Source of the DNA: Mycobacterium botniense
GTDB taxonomy: Bacteria > Actinomycetota > Actinomycetes > Mycobacteriales > Mycobacteriaceae
Direction of reading: 5' to 3'
Length of the DNA stretch: 64,000 nucleotides
Assembly: GCF_010723305.1 (NCBI RefSeq)
Contig: NZ_BLKW01000004.1
Span: 1,550,001-1,614,000, forward strand
Shown: positions 32,575 through 40,561 of the stretch, in pieces
How the letters are laid out: every line of letters starts with the position of its first letter
Numbering within the stretch: the stretch's first letter is position 1
Notes under the pieces: model-generated
Told to the model about the DNA's origin: nothing
The model's database searches: none
What the model saw: the letters and a program-made list of their open reading frames with translations, nothing else
Made by a program: the position numbers and the translations under genes

Positions 32575-33780
32575 GTGAGTCTCGACGCCAACCAGGCCTC
32601 CATCCGCGAGGCGTGCGACGCCGGCCTGCTCGCCGGCGCGGTGACAATGGTGTGGCAGCACGGAAAAGTGCTGCAGGTCAACGAGATCGGTTATCGCGAC
32701 GTGGAAGCCGGTCTGCCGATGCGCCGCGACACGCTGTTTCGCATCGCGTCGATGTCCAAACCGGTGACCGTCGCGGCCGCGATGAGCCTGGTCGACGAGG
32801 GCAAGCTGGCGCTGCGGGACCCGATTGCGCGCTGGGCCCCGGAGTTCGCCCGGATGCGGGTGCTCGACGACCCGGACGGTCCGCTGCAGCGCACGCATCC
32901 GGCCCAGCGGGCGATCCTGGTCGAAGACCTGCTCACCCATACCAGCGGCCTGGCGTACGGCTTTTCGGTGTCCGGCCCGATTTCGCGGGCCTACCTGCGG
33001 TTGCCGTACGGGCAGGGGCCCGACGCCTGGCTGGCCGCGCTTGCCGCCCTCCCGCTGGTGCATCAGCCGGGTGAGCGGCTGACCTATAGCCACGCCATCG
33101 ACGTGCTGGGCGTCCTGCTGTCGCGCATCGAGGGCAAACCGTTTCACCAGGTGCTCGACGAGCGGGTGCTGGGTCCGCTGGGCATGAACGACACCGGGTT
33201 TTTCGTGCCGGCCGGCAACCGCCACCGCGCCGCGACCATGTACCGGCTCGACGAGAACGATCGGCTGCAGCACGCCGTCATGGGACCGCCGCGAACCACG
33301 CCGCCGGCGTTTCCCAACGCCGGCGGCGGGCTGTGGTCGACCGCCGACGACTATCTGCGGTTCGCCCGCATGCTGCTGGGTGACGGCATGCTCGACGGGG
33401 TGCGGGTGCTCTCGGCGGAGTCGGCGCGGGCGATGCGCACCGACCGGCTGACCCCTGAGCAGAAGCGTCATCCCTTTCTGGGGGCGCCGTTTTGGATCGG
33501 CCGCGGGTTCGGGCTGAACCTGTCGGTGGTGACCGACCCGGCCCGGTCCGCACCGCTGTTCGGGCCGGGCGGGCTGGGCACATTCAGCTGGCCGGGTGCC
33601 TACGGGACGTGGTGGCAGGCTGACCCGGAGGCCGACCTGATCCTGCTGTACCTGATCCAGAACCTGCCGGCGCTGACGGCGGACGCGGCCGCGGCGGTCG
33701 CCGGCAACACGTCGCGGGCCACACTGCAGGCCGTGCAACCCACATTCGTGCGGCGCACCTACCGGGCACTGGGTTTGTAG
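32575..33780 (+). CDS. Serine hydrolase of the class C beta-lactamase/esterase family
   Basis: The 401-residue product has the SxxK nucleophile motif in RIASMSKPVTVAAAMSLV (Ser-Met-Ser-Lys at about residues 59-62) and a YxN-like tyrosine motif in LTYSHAIDVLGVLL. WSTADDYLRFARMLL and PGAYGTWWQADPE follow near the C-terminus. No signal peptide is visible, so a cytosolic esterase or peptidase is more likely than an antibiotic-hydrolysing enzyme. It resembles M. tuberculosis Rv1367c and relatives. GTG 32575 starts the protein. It is divergent from pyrR and sits at the junction between the two conserved gene blocks. Confidence 0.85.
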   Translation: MSLDANQASIREACDAGLLAGAVTMVWQHGKVLQVNEIGYRDVEAGLPMRRDTLFRIASMSKPVTVAAAMSLVDEGKLALRDPIARWAPEFARMRVLDDPDGPLQRTHPAQRAILVEDLLTHTSGLAYGFSVSGPISRAYLRLPYGQGPDAWLAALAALPLVHQPGERLTYSHAIDVLGVLLSRIEGKPFHQVLDERVLGPLGMNDTGFFVPAGNRHRAATMYRLDENDRLQHAVMGPPRTTPPAFPNAGGGLWSTADDYLRFARMLLGDGMLDGVRVLSAESARAMRTDRLTPEQKRHPFLGAPFWIGRGFGLNLSVVTDPARSAPLFGPGGLGTFSWPGAYGTWWQADPEADLILLYLIQNLPALTADAAAAVAGNTSRATLQAVQPTFVRRTYRALGL

Positions 33781-33831
33781 CGCCCCCGACGGGTCGCGTC
33801 ACCGCACACATGCCCCGCGGTGCGCCCGCTG

Positions 33832-36657
33832 TCAGGCCCCTGCGGGGCTGTCCGCCCCGCGCCGCTCGGCGCTCTGCCGATACCCGTCGCCGCCGGGAGG
33901 CTCCTGTGCCTCCGCGGCCGCGGCCACCGCGGTCCGGGTCGCAGCGAGCCGCGTCAGCGCCGCCTCGGTGAACACCGACAAGCCCAGCTCGGGGTTGTAG
34001 CCGTGGATCTCCTTCACGTCCAGTTCGGCCAGAAAATACAGGATCTCCTTGGAGATCACCTGCCCGGGCACCAGTACCGGAAAGCCCGGCGGGTAGGGGA
34101 CGACGAATGTGGTGGACACCAGCGGCCTGCCCTCGGCCAGGCGCCGGCCGGCCGCACCGAGCAGCACATACTCGCGATCAGACTCGTCGTAGCCGGCATA
34201 AAAAGCCGCCCGCACATCACCGATGGCGCGGGCGCCGCCCAGGCGGAACGCGGGGTGGAACTCGCTGAAGTCGGGCAGCGGCGGCAGATCCTCGGTGATC
34301 TCCGCGACCCGGCGTTGGTGCACGGCGTGATCGGCTGCGCTGGCCACACTCTGCCCGTGTTCGAGATCGCTGGCCACCCGGCGCAGCACGTCAAGCAGGT
34401 AGTGCACGCTCGACCAGGTGACCCCGATGGTGAAGATCAGCAAAACACTGTTGATGGAGGTCTTGTTGATCTGGATCCCGAAGCGCTCCATCAGGATCTT
34501 CTCGCGGAAGTCGTAGCCGTTCAGTCCGGTCTTGCCGATGAACAAGGTGACCCGGGTCGGGTCGAGCACGAATTGGTCGGAGCGCCACGCCTCGTTCCAC
34601 TCCGCCAACGCCCCCTGCCTGACCTGACGGTAGGAGCTGACCGCGGAGGACCGGAACTCGTCGGGCACCAAATCGGATTCGTCCAGGATGCGAAACCATT
34701 TGCTGATCAACCTGTCTTTGCGGACCCGGTGGCGAAACACCAGCGCCATGTTGTAGACGCGGCGCACCAGGGTGAAGCCCTCGATGTCGACCTGGCGGCG
34801 CGCCAGATCCAGGGAGGCGAGCAACTGCTGGTTCGGCGAGGTGGACGTGTGGGTCAAAAACGCCTCGTGGAACGCATCCCGGTTGCGCGCTTCGAAGTCC
34901 TGGTCGCGGATGTGGATCATCGACGCCTGCCGCAGCGCCGAGAGCGATTTATGTGTGGAATGGGTGGCATACACCCGCACCCGTGCGCGATCCGGGTCGG
35001 GAAGCAGCCGGCGCTCGCTCCACTGCGCACGCTCGACCCCCTGCATCGAGGCGCGCCAGCGCCGGTATTCCGCGGCGTAGCCGGGCGAGGCCAGCATCGA
35101 CTCCAGTTGCGCCGCGGCGATCATTGCGGTGCGCTGACGGGCCCACGGCACCGCGGTCGCGAACGCGTACCACGCCTCATCCCAGAGGAAACAGATATCG
35201 GGTTTGATCGCCAGCACCTCTTCCATCACCCGGCGCGGGTTGTAGACGATGCCGTCGAACGTGCAGTTGGTGAGCAGCAGCACCCGCACCCGGTCCAGCT
35301 GCCCGGCGGCCTCCAGATCCAGCAGCGCCTTCTTGATGGTGGTCAACGGCACCGCCCCGTAGATCGCGAACGGCTGCAGCGGATAGGCGTCCAGGTACAT
35401 CGGATACGCCCCGGCGAGCACCAGACCGTAGTGATGCGACTTGTGGCAATTGCGGTCGATGAGAACGATATCCCCGGGCCGGGTCAACGACTGCAGCACG
35501 ATCTTGTTCGCGGTGGACGTCCCGTTGGTGCTGAAGTAGGTCTGGTTGGCGCACCAGGTGCGGGCGGCCTTGTCCATGGCCGCCTTGATGGTGCCGTGCG
35601 GTTCGAGCAGCGAATCCAGCCCACCGGAGGTCGACGATGTCTCGGCCATGAAGATGTTGCGGCCGTAGAACTCGCCCATGTCTTGCAGTGACTTGGAGTT
35701 GAAGATGCTGGCGCCACGCGCGACGGGCAGCGCGTGAAACTGGCCGACCGGCGCCGCCGCATACGCCCGCAGCGCATCGAAAAACGGTGTGGCGAAACGG
35801 TTCCGGATGCCCGCGAGCACCGTGCTGTGCAGATCGGTGACATCGTTGAGCCGGTAGAACGTGCGGTCGTACACGTCAGGCTCGTCTTCGGTTTCGGCGG
35901 CGATCGACTCGTCGGTGAGCAGATAGAGGTCGATATGCGGCCGCAGCTCGCGGATCCACTGCCCGCATTCCACCCAGTCGTGGGTGGGGTCGCTGGTCAC
36001 GGCCTCGTCGTTGGTGCCGAGCAACGTGGTCATCAGCGGCACCCGGTCCCGCGAGCGCAGCGGCAGGTCATGGCGGATGATCGCCGCCTGAATCTCGCCG
36101 TTCAGCGCCACCGCGGTGATGGCGTCTTCGATGCTGGCCACCACCAGCAACTCGAACTGCACGGTGTCGGACGGTTTGCGCAGCGCGCGCAGCGCCTCCG
36201 CCAGACTTTCCGGGGCGGCTGTGGCGGAATCGTCGGCGAGCAGGACCGTGTAGAACTGCTGTTGTGTGGCCTGCGCCACCAGCTCCTGATCGTCCAGGGG
36301 TGCGGAGGTGTCGAACAGTGCGGCGCGGTCGCCGTATTCGCACAGCAGCCGCACCGCCAGCGACACCTCTTCGGCTAAACGGACCGTGGCTCGATCGGCC
36401 AGATATCCGCGGAATGCCGCCAAATTCGCCGCGCCGGGATACAGCCAATATCGCTCGTAGGCACCGATCCGATCCAGCAGCCGGCTGACCCGCGCCACTT
36501 CATGGGTGGTGTCTTGTCCGGCCCGGTGCACCTCGGCGAGGTGCCGGCAGGCGTCGTCGAGCAGATTCCATGTGTCGATACGCGTGTAGGACGGATTTGC
36601 TACCGCCGCCAGCGCGGAAACGCGAAGTCGTCTCGGGCGCGCGTCGTCTCGGTGCAT
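33832..36657 (-). CDS. Orn/Lys/Arg decarboxylase family PLP enzyme (Rv2531c-like)
   Basis: This is a 941-residue fold-type I PLP enzyme of the bacterial Orn/Lys/Arg decarboxylase group. The N-terminal third is a wing/receiver-like domain. The PLP domain contains YFSTNGTSTANKIVLQSLTRPGDIVLIDRNCHKSHHYG, CFLWDEAWYAFA (cofactor Asp) and the Schiff-base Lys in ATHSTHKSLSALRQ. The C-terminal domain has VVPYPPGFPVLVPGQVIS. The sequence runs collinear with my memory of Rv2531c (about 947 residues). The substrate is not known from sequence, with lysine, ornithine or arginine all possible. In M. tuberculosis the next genes are Rv2532c and nusB, as here apart from the IS607 insertion. Confidence 0.92.
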   Translation of the reverse strand: MHRDDARPRRLRVSALAAVANPSYTRIDTWNLLDDACRHLAEVHRAGQDTTHEVARVSRLLDRIGAYERYWLYPGAANLAAFRGYLADRATVRLAEEVSLAVRLLCEYGDRAALFDTSAPLDDQELVAQATQQQFYTVLLADDSATAAPESLAEALRALRKPSDTVQFELLVVASIEDAITAVALNGEIQAAIIRHDLPLRSRDRVPLMTTLLGTNDEAVTSDPTHDWVECGQWIRELRPHIDLYLLTDESIAAETEDEPDVYDRTFYRLNDVTDLHSTVLAGIRNRFATPFFDALRAYAAAPVGQFHALPVARGASIFNSKSLQDMGEFYGRNIFMAETSSTSGGLDSLLEPHGTIKAAMDKAARTWCANQTYFSTNGTSTANKIVLQSLTRPGDIVLIDRNCHKSHHYGLVLAGAYPMYLDAYPLQPFAIYGAVPLTTIKKALLDLEAAGQLDRVRVLLLTNCTFDGIVYNPRRVMEEVLAIKPDICFLWDEAWYAFATAVPWARQRTAMIAAAQLESMLASPGYAAEYRRWRASMQGVERAQWSERRLLPDPDRARVRVYATHSTHKSLSALRQASMIHIRDQDFEARNRDAFHEAFLTHTSTSPNQQLLASLDLARRQVDIEGFTLVRRVYNMALVFRHRVRKDRLISKWFRILDESDLVPDEFRSSAVSSYRQVRQGALAEWNEAWRSDQFVLDPTRVTLFIGKTGLNGYDFREKILMERFGIQINKTSINSVLLIFTIGVTWSSVHYLLDVLRRVASDLEHGQSVASAADHAVHQRRVAEITEDLPPLPDFSEFHPAFRLGGARAIGDVRAAFYAGYDESDREYVLLGAAGRRLAEGRPLVSTTFVVPYPPGFPVLVPGQVISKEILYFLAELDVKEIHGYNPELGLSVFTEAALTRLAATRTAVAAAAEAQEPPGGDGYRQSAERRGADSPAGA

Positions 36658-36763
36658 GTCGTCAGTCTGTCCCGCCGTTGATCAGAGTGAGGCTATTTCG
36701 TCGACCTGTGTCGTCCTCCGTCGTCGACCTCTGTCATCGACACCGCCGGCAGCGACCCGGCCG

Positions 36764-37021
36764 TCACGGTTTGTCCCAGTGACCGGGCGGCGGCACGAAC
36801 GGCAGCTGGGCTACCTGGCCCGGCGGCAGCGGCGAGTCCCGGCCCGGCGCCAGGACATCGCCCCGGCCGGGTTCGCCGGGCCCGGGTATGTCCGGACCCG
36901 GGCCGGGTACGTGTGGCCCCGGCTGCTCGGGAAACGGATGAGCCTGGGCCTGACCCGCCCCGACGCCGAATACCAGCAGCCCGGCCGCGGCCGCGATTGC
37001 CGCGGCTTTCTTCCGAGTCAT
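36764..37021 (-). CDS. Small secreted proline/glycine-rich protein
   Basis: The 85-residue product starts MTRKKAAAIAAAAGLLVFGVGAGQAQA, a clear Sec signal peptide with an AxA cleavage site after about residue 27. The mature part is short and rich in Pro-Gly pairs (PGPHVPGPGPDIPGPGEPG), ending VAQLPFVPPPGHWDKP. I do not recognise a family. It stands alone between the decarboxylase gene and the split membrane-protein gene, on the same strand as both. Confidence 0.6.
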   Translation of the reverse strand: MTRKKAAAIAAAAGLLVFGVGAGQAQAHPFPEQPGPHVPGPGPDIPGPGEPGRGDVLAPGRDSPLPPGQVAQLPFVPPPGHWDKP

Positions 37022-37135
37022 CGTGGACCTTCTGGTGAACCGTTCAGTGCCAACGTCCGATGCCCCACTCTAACCGGGTGGGCCGGCCGCGCCGGCGCCG
37101 TAGCGGCCCGGTCGCCCAGCCGTTCGAGCGAGGAC

Positions 37136-37453
37136 TCAGCCCCGCCCGTCGCCGCTGCCGGCGGCCCGCCGCGGACCGCGGCTCAGCGCCGTCCAGCGCC
37201 GAATGGGGATATCCGCACGGCGCGGCCGGTCCTCGGTGACATCGCCGAGCGCCCGCACCACGGCCTGGGTCAGACCCACGATCGCCAGCATCACCGGAAG
37301 CAGCGGGCGAAACGGCTGCACCGCCGACCGCACGGTGCTGATCCGGCGGGCCATCACATAGCGTTCGATCGAGTGGTACAGCCAGGCGCCCACGCCCAGC
37401 GCAGAGATCGCCAGCACTGCGGCGAGGGTGCTGAGCAGTTGGCGGAATACTGA
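37136..37453 (-). pseudogene. Rv2532c-like membrane protein, 3' part (cut off by the IS607-type element)
   Basis: Reading the minus strand from 37453 gives SVFRQLLSTLAAVLAISALGVGAWLYHSIERYVMARRI, then LLPVMLAIVGLTQAVVRALG and a basic tail, 105 residues to the stop at 37136. It has no start codon of its own near the break. The 28 missing N-terminal residues are at 39989-40072, on the far side of the element. Joining the two pieces keeps the frame, restores the codon TCA (Ser) and gives 133 residues, the length I recall for M. tuberculosis Rv2532c. Function unknown; two or three membrane segments. Confidence 0.85.
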
Positions 37454-37496
37454 GTGATAGTGAGCGTACGAATGTTCTAGTGAGTGTGCTGGTGGT

Positions 37497-38123
37497 GTGA
37501 ATTTGACGGAGTGGGCGCGGGCTCAGGGCGTGCATCCGCAAACGGCGTACCGGTGGTTTCGGGAGGGGATGTTGCCGGTTCCGGCGGTGCGGGTGAATGA
37601 GCGCACGGTGTTGGTGTCACCGGATGCGCCCACAGGATCGGCGTCGGCGGGCGCGTTCGGGTTATACGCGCGGGTGTCGTCTCATGATCAAAAGCCGGAC
37701 TTGGACCGCCAGGTCGCGCGGCTGACCAGTTGGGCCGCCGAGGCGGGCGGGACGGTGGTGCGGGTGGAGGCCGAGGTCGGGTCCGGGATGAACGGGTCAC
37801 GGGCGAAGGTACGCCGGCTGCTGGCCGATCCGAAGGTGACCGCCGTGGTGGTCGAGCACCGGGACCGGTTGGGGCGGATGAACACCGAGCTGGTGGAGGC
37901 GGCGCTCTCGGCGCATGGCCGCCGGCTGGTGGTGCTCGACGACGGTGAGGTCACCGATGATCTGGTGCGCGACATGGTGGAGGTGCTCACAAGTTTCTGC
38001 GCTCGACTCTACGGGCGGCGCAGTGCTCGAAACCGTGCGCTCAAAGCGGTCGGGTGCGCACAGCGGGATATCGGTCCCAAGGCGGTTGTCGGTGGCCGGG
38101 TGGATGATGGCGGCCATGAGTGA
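37497..38123 (+). CDS. tnpA: IS607-family serine recombinase (TnpA)
   Basis: This is a 208-residue small serine recombinase with the IS607 domain order. An N-terminal MerR-like HTH (LTEWARAQGVHPQTAYRWFREGMLPVPAVRVNERTVLV, residues 3-40) precedes the resolvase domain. That domain starts GLYARVSSHDQKPDLDRQ with the nucleophile Ser at 61 or 62 and has VVVEHRDRLGRMN (Arg pair) at about 115. The GTG at 37497 lies 44 bp inside the left end. It would catalyse integration and excision through synaptic tetramers. The stop overlaps the next ORF's start (ATGAGTGA), and no frameshift is seen. Confidence 0.93.
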   Translation: MNLTEWARAQGVHPQTAYRWFREGMLPVPAVRVNERTVLVSPDAPTGSASAGAFGLYARVSSHDQKPDLDRQVARLTSWAAEAGGTVVRVEAEVGSGMNGSRAKVRRLLADPKVTAVVVEHRDRLGRMNTELVEAALSAHGRRLVVLDDGEVTDDLVRDMVEVLTSFCARLYGRRSARNRALKAVGCAQRDIGPKAVVGGRVDDGGHE

Positions 38124-38376
38124 GACTGCGGAGAAGATCGAGCGTGTCACGTTGTGCACGCTCAAACAGCGGGGTTGGACCGACGGGGCCGTCAAGCGGT
38201 TTCTGGGCGAGCCGGACGCGCTGGTCACTAACCCGAACTATCGCTCGGGGCCGAGGATGCGCCTGTACGACCTCCCCCGCGTCGAGCTCATTCGTGAACG
38301 GGTGTTGAACGCCATCGCCGACCAGTACCCGTATCTGGCAGCTGAGTGCGCCCGCCAAAAGGCGCAGCGCCCATGA
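38116..38376 (+). CDS. Small middle ORF of the IS607-type element, HTH-like
   Basis: The 86-residue product MSETAEKIERVTLCTLKQRG continues with WTDGAVKRFLGEPDALVTNPNYRSGPRMRLYDLPRVELI. The pattern WT..AVKRFLGEPD...NP.YRS...RLY...RV recalls a short DNA-binding module seen at the N-terminus of several actinobacterial proteins. I do not know a named function. It starts inside the tnpA stop and ends inside the tnpB start (ATGA), so all three genes are translationally coupled. Two-gene IS607 elements lack it, so it may be a TnpB or recombinase accessory factor (inference). ATG 38107 is an alternative start. Confidence 0.7.
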   Translation: MSETAEKIERVTLCTLKQRGWTDGAVKRFLGEPDALVTNPNYRSGPRMRLYDLPRVELIRERVLNAIADQYPYLAAECARQKAQRP

Positions 38377-39986
38377 AACTGCGCGTGATCGCGGCGCCAT
38401 TCGTGGCTGATCCGGCGACCGGTGTGTGCATCCGGACCCGGTTGAAGGGACTCACCGACACTGATGTGCGGGTGCTGCGCGCGGTCGGCGCCCATCTGGG
38501 GCGGCTCGCCGCGGCGGATTTGGCTGAGCGTGTCCGTGACGGCCTGGCCCACGACAACCAGGCGTGGGCGGACCGCAAACGCGACATCACCGCGTCATCG
38601 ACCGCGCGGTGGGCGGGCAGCATCACCAAAGCCACCCATGATCAGTGGGCGCTGGCGCGGCGGGGGCAGCTCGCCCACATTCAGTCGTTGCGGGATGCGG
38701 TGGTGATGATCGAACACCGGCTGGCCCAGAGGCTCGGCGCCAAGGGCACGCACGGGATGGCCAGCGGCTACCGGTCGGCGCACGAGTGGTTCGTCAAGTC
38801 TCGCCGCCTGGCGACCCTGCAAGCCCGGCTGGCCCGTGTTGAGGCCGATTACGCGGCCGGGCGGGTGAGCGTGGTTCGCGGCGGAAAACGGTTGCTGCAC
38901 AAGCGGCATCATCTCGACACCGCCGACCTCACCGAAGAGCAGTGGCGCGCGCAGTGGGAATCATCGCGGTGGTTTCTATCCGCTGACGGCGAGGCCGGCA
39001 AAAAGCACGGGAATGAAACCATCCGCATCACACCTGATGGGCAGGTGTCGATCCGGCTGCCCGCACCGCTGGCTCATCTCGCGAACGCGCCACACCACCG
39101 CTACATCCTCACCGGCTTGGCCGCCTTCGCCCATCGCGGCGATGAATGGGCCGACCGGGTCGCCGCCAATCAGGCTGTCGCCTACCGCATTCACCACAAT
39201 CCGGGCACCGGACGCTGGTATGTGGACGCCTCCTGGCAGCGCAAGGCCGCGCCGAGCGTGCCGTTGGAAGCAGTGCGGTCCGCCGCGCTGATCGGGGTGG
39301 ACATGAACACCGATCACCTCGCCGCATGGCGACTGGACCCACACGGCAACCCGATCGGCGCGCCGCGCACGTTCAGCTACCAACTCGACGGCGCCGCCGA
39401 TCACCGCGACGCCCAACTCCGCCACGCGCTATCTGGGCTGCTGCACTGGGCGCAGCGCACCGGGGTCAAAGCGATCGCGGTCGAGGATCTCGACTTCACC
39501 GACTCCACGACACGGGAGAAGCATGGCCGCCGGCGCCGGTTCCGGCAGATCATCTCCGGTATGCCCACCGCGCGGCTGCGCGCACGGTTGCTGGCGATGG
39601 CCACCCAAGCCGGGATCGCCGTTATCGCCGTTGATCCCGCCTACACCTCGAAATGGGGTGCGCAGCACTGGCAGGAGCCCTTGACTGCCGCCCACCCACA
39701 GACCACCCGTCACCACGCCGCGAGCGTGGCGATCGGTCGGCGCGCCCTTGGGCACCGGATCCGGCGACGGACGCCACCGCCCCGGCAACACCAGAGCGAT
39801 GTGGCCGGGCATCGGACCGGCCAGGCCAGACCCGGCACCCCAAGACGCGAGGAAACCCGCCACCCCGCGGCTGGAACACGGACACGATCCGCGAAACCAC
39901 CCGGGTCGAAGAACGCGGGCAACCAGGCGACCCAACACCGTTCGGGGCCGCCCACAGAGCAGAACTCGCTTCCGCTCAGTGTCTAG
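38373..39986 (+). CDS. tnpB: TnpB-family protein with atypical RuvC-III site
   Basis: The 537-residue product has an N-terminal helical recognition part (residues 1-290) and a RuvC-like domain with LIGVDMNTDHLA (Asp310) and IAVEDLDF (Glu371). At the place of the zinc ribbon and third catalytic Asp it reads VDPAYTSKWGAQHW, lacking the CxxC pairs, and then RHHAASVAIGRRALG (447-460), where canonical TnpB has DxNAAxN. The C-terminal 70 residues are a basic Pro/Arg/Gly tail that may exist because the guide RNA is encoded in the same DNA. Canonical TnpB is an RNA-guided nuclease. Whether this one cuts DNA is uncertain. The stop is 2 bp from the right end of the element. Confidence 0.85.
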   Translation: MKLRVIAAPFVADPATGVCIRTRLKGLTDTDVRVLRAVGAHLGRLAAADLAERVRDGLAHDNQAWADRKRDITASSTARWAGSITKATHDQWALARRGQLAHIQSLRDAVVMIEHRLAQRLGAKGTHGMASGYRSAHEWFVKSRRLATLQARLARVEADYAAGRVSVVRGGKRLLHKRHHLDTADLTEEQWRAQWESSRWFLSADGEAGKKHGNETIRITPDGQVSIRLPAPLAHLANAPHHRYILTGLAAFAHRGDEWADRVAANQAVAYRIHHNPGTGRWYVDASWQRKAAPSVPLEAVRSAALIGVDMNTDHLAAWRLDPHGNPIGAPRTFSYQLDGAADHRDAQLRHALSGLLHWAQRTGVKAIAVEDLDFTDSTTREKHGRRRRFRQIISGMPTARLRARLLAMATQAGIAVIAVDPAYTSKWGAQHWQEPLTAAHPQTTRHHAASVAIGRRALGHRIRRRTPPPRQHQSDVAGHRTGQARPGTPRREETRHPAAGTRTRSAKPPGSKNAGNQATQHRSGPPTEQNSLPLSV

Positions 39987-40010
39987 GAACGGTAGCCAGC
40001 CGGTATGCGG
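39760..40010 (+). ncRNA. Candidate omega (guide) RNA of the TnpB element
   Basis: In IS605/IS607 elements the guide RNA scaffold overlaps the tnpB 3' end and the right end, and the guide is the flanking host sequence. Here the tnpB reading frame runs to the very end, so the scaffold would lie within about 39760-39988, and the current guide would begin at 39989 in the host gene. This is inference from family knowledge only. Confidence 0.3.
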
Positions 40011-40072
40011 CCCAGCACCACCGTCGCCGCCAGCAGCCCGGCGATGACGACGCGCAGCTCTAGCCGGGTCAC
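39989..40072 (-). pseudogene. Rv2532c-like membrane protein, 5' part (28 codons before the IS607-type element)
   Basis: The GTG at 40072 overlaps the nusB stop (GTGA) and reads [20 protein letters not shown] then GRIPAGYR up to the element boundary. The interrupted frame runs one codon (Ser) into the element and stops at TAG. It is the missing N-terminus of 37136-37453. The gene was the third of an efp-nusB-Rv2532c run, coupled to nusB. Confidence 0.85.
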
Positions 40073-40560
40073 GACGGTGCCTTCTGGTCGGGCGCCGGTG
40101 CGCGGACCGCGTGGGCGGCCGCGCGGATCTGCGGGGTCACCACCATGAGCCGGCCCAGTACGCCGTTGACGAAACCGGGTGACTCGTCGGTGGACAGCTC
40201 TTTGGCGAGCTGCACCGCCTCGTCGACCGCCACCGGCTCGGGCACGTCGTCGGCGTGCAGCAGCTCCCACACCGCGACCCGCAGGATGGCCCGATCCACC
40301 GCGGGCAGCCGTTCCAGCGTCCAGCCCTGCAGATGCGCGGCGATCAAATCGTCGATGTGGGCGCTGTGCTCACTGACCCCGCGGGCCACCGTCATCGTGT
40401 AGGGGTGCAGCGGCGCCACCTCCGGTTTGGCTGCGGCCAGCGCCGCACGCGCCTCAGCCGCCTCGAGCGGGGTCAAACCGCGGGCCTCGGCCTCGAATAA
40501 CAGGTCGACGGCGCGTTTGCGGGCCTGATGCCGTCCTTTGACCGGCCTAGCGCCAGACAT
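40069..40560 (-). CDS. nusB: Transcription antitermination factor NusB
   Basis: NusB pairs with NusE (S10) on boxA RNA in rRNA antitermination. The 163-residue all-helical product starts [31 protein letters not shown]. It contains [58 protein letters not shown], the family core. The ATG lies 2 bp after the efp stop codon region, forming an efp-nusB operon as in other mycobacteria. The stop overlaps the GTG of the split membrane-protein gene. Confidence 0.96.
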   Translation of the reverse strand: MSGARPVKGRHQARKRAVDLLFEAEARGLTPLEAAEARAALAAAKPEVAPLHPYTMTVARGVSEHSAHIDDLIAAHLQGWTLERLPAVDRAILRVAVWELLHADDVPEPVAVDEAVQLAKELSTDESPGFVNGVLGRLMVVTPQIRAAAHAVRAPAPDQKAPS

Positions 40561-40561
40561 C

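Larger units (their letters stand above)
37454..39988 (+). mobile_element. IS607-type insertion sequence, three ORFs, about 2.5 kb
   Basis: The element carries a MerR-HTH serine recombinase, a small middle ORF and a TnpB-like protein, overlapping by 8 bp and 4 bp. It has no terminal inverted repeats and no target duplication, as expected for IS607. The ends are deduced from the interrupted host gene. The left flank ends ATACTGA (37453), the right flank resumes GAACGG (39987), and one GA dinucleotide is shared. The host ORF is restored exactly when 37454-39988 is removed, so the crossover dinucleotide is probably GA. M. tuberculosis has related two-gene elements (IS1535-IS1539, IS1602). Confidence 0.9.

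Noticed and set aside
33812..33848. GCCCCGC/GCGGGGC hairpin at the end of the decarboxylase gene
   Set aside because: The stem is only 7 bp with a 23-nt loop in very GC-rich DNA, so it was too weak to list as a terminator.
37454..39988. Search for terminal inverted repeats of the IS607-type element
   Set aside because: None seen, in keeping with the family; the ends were set from the host gene instead.
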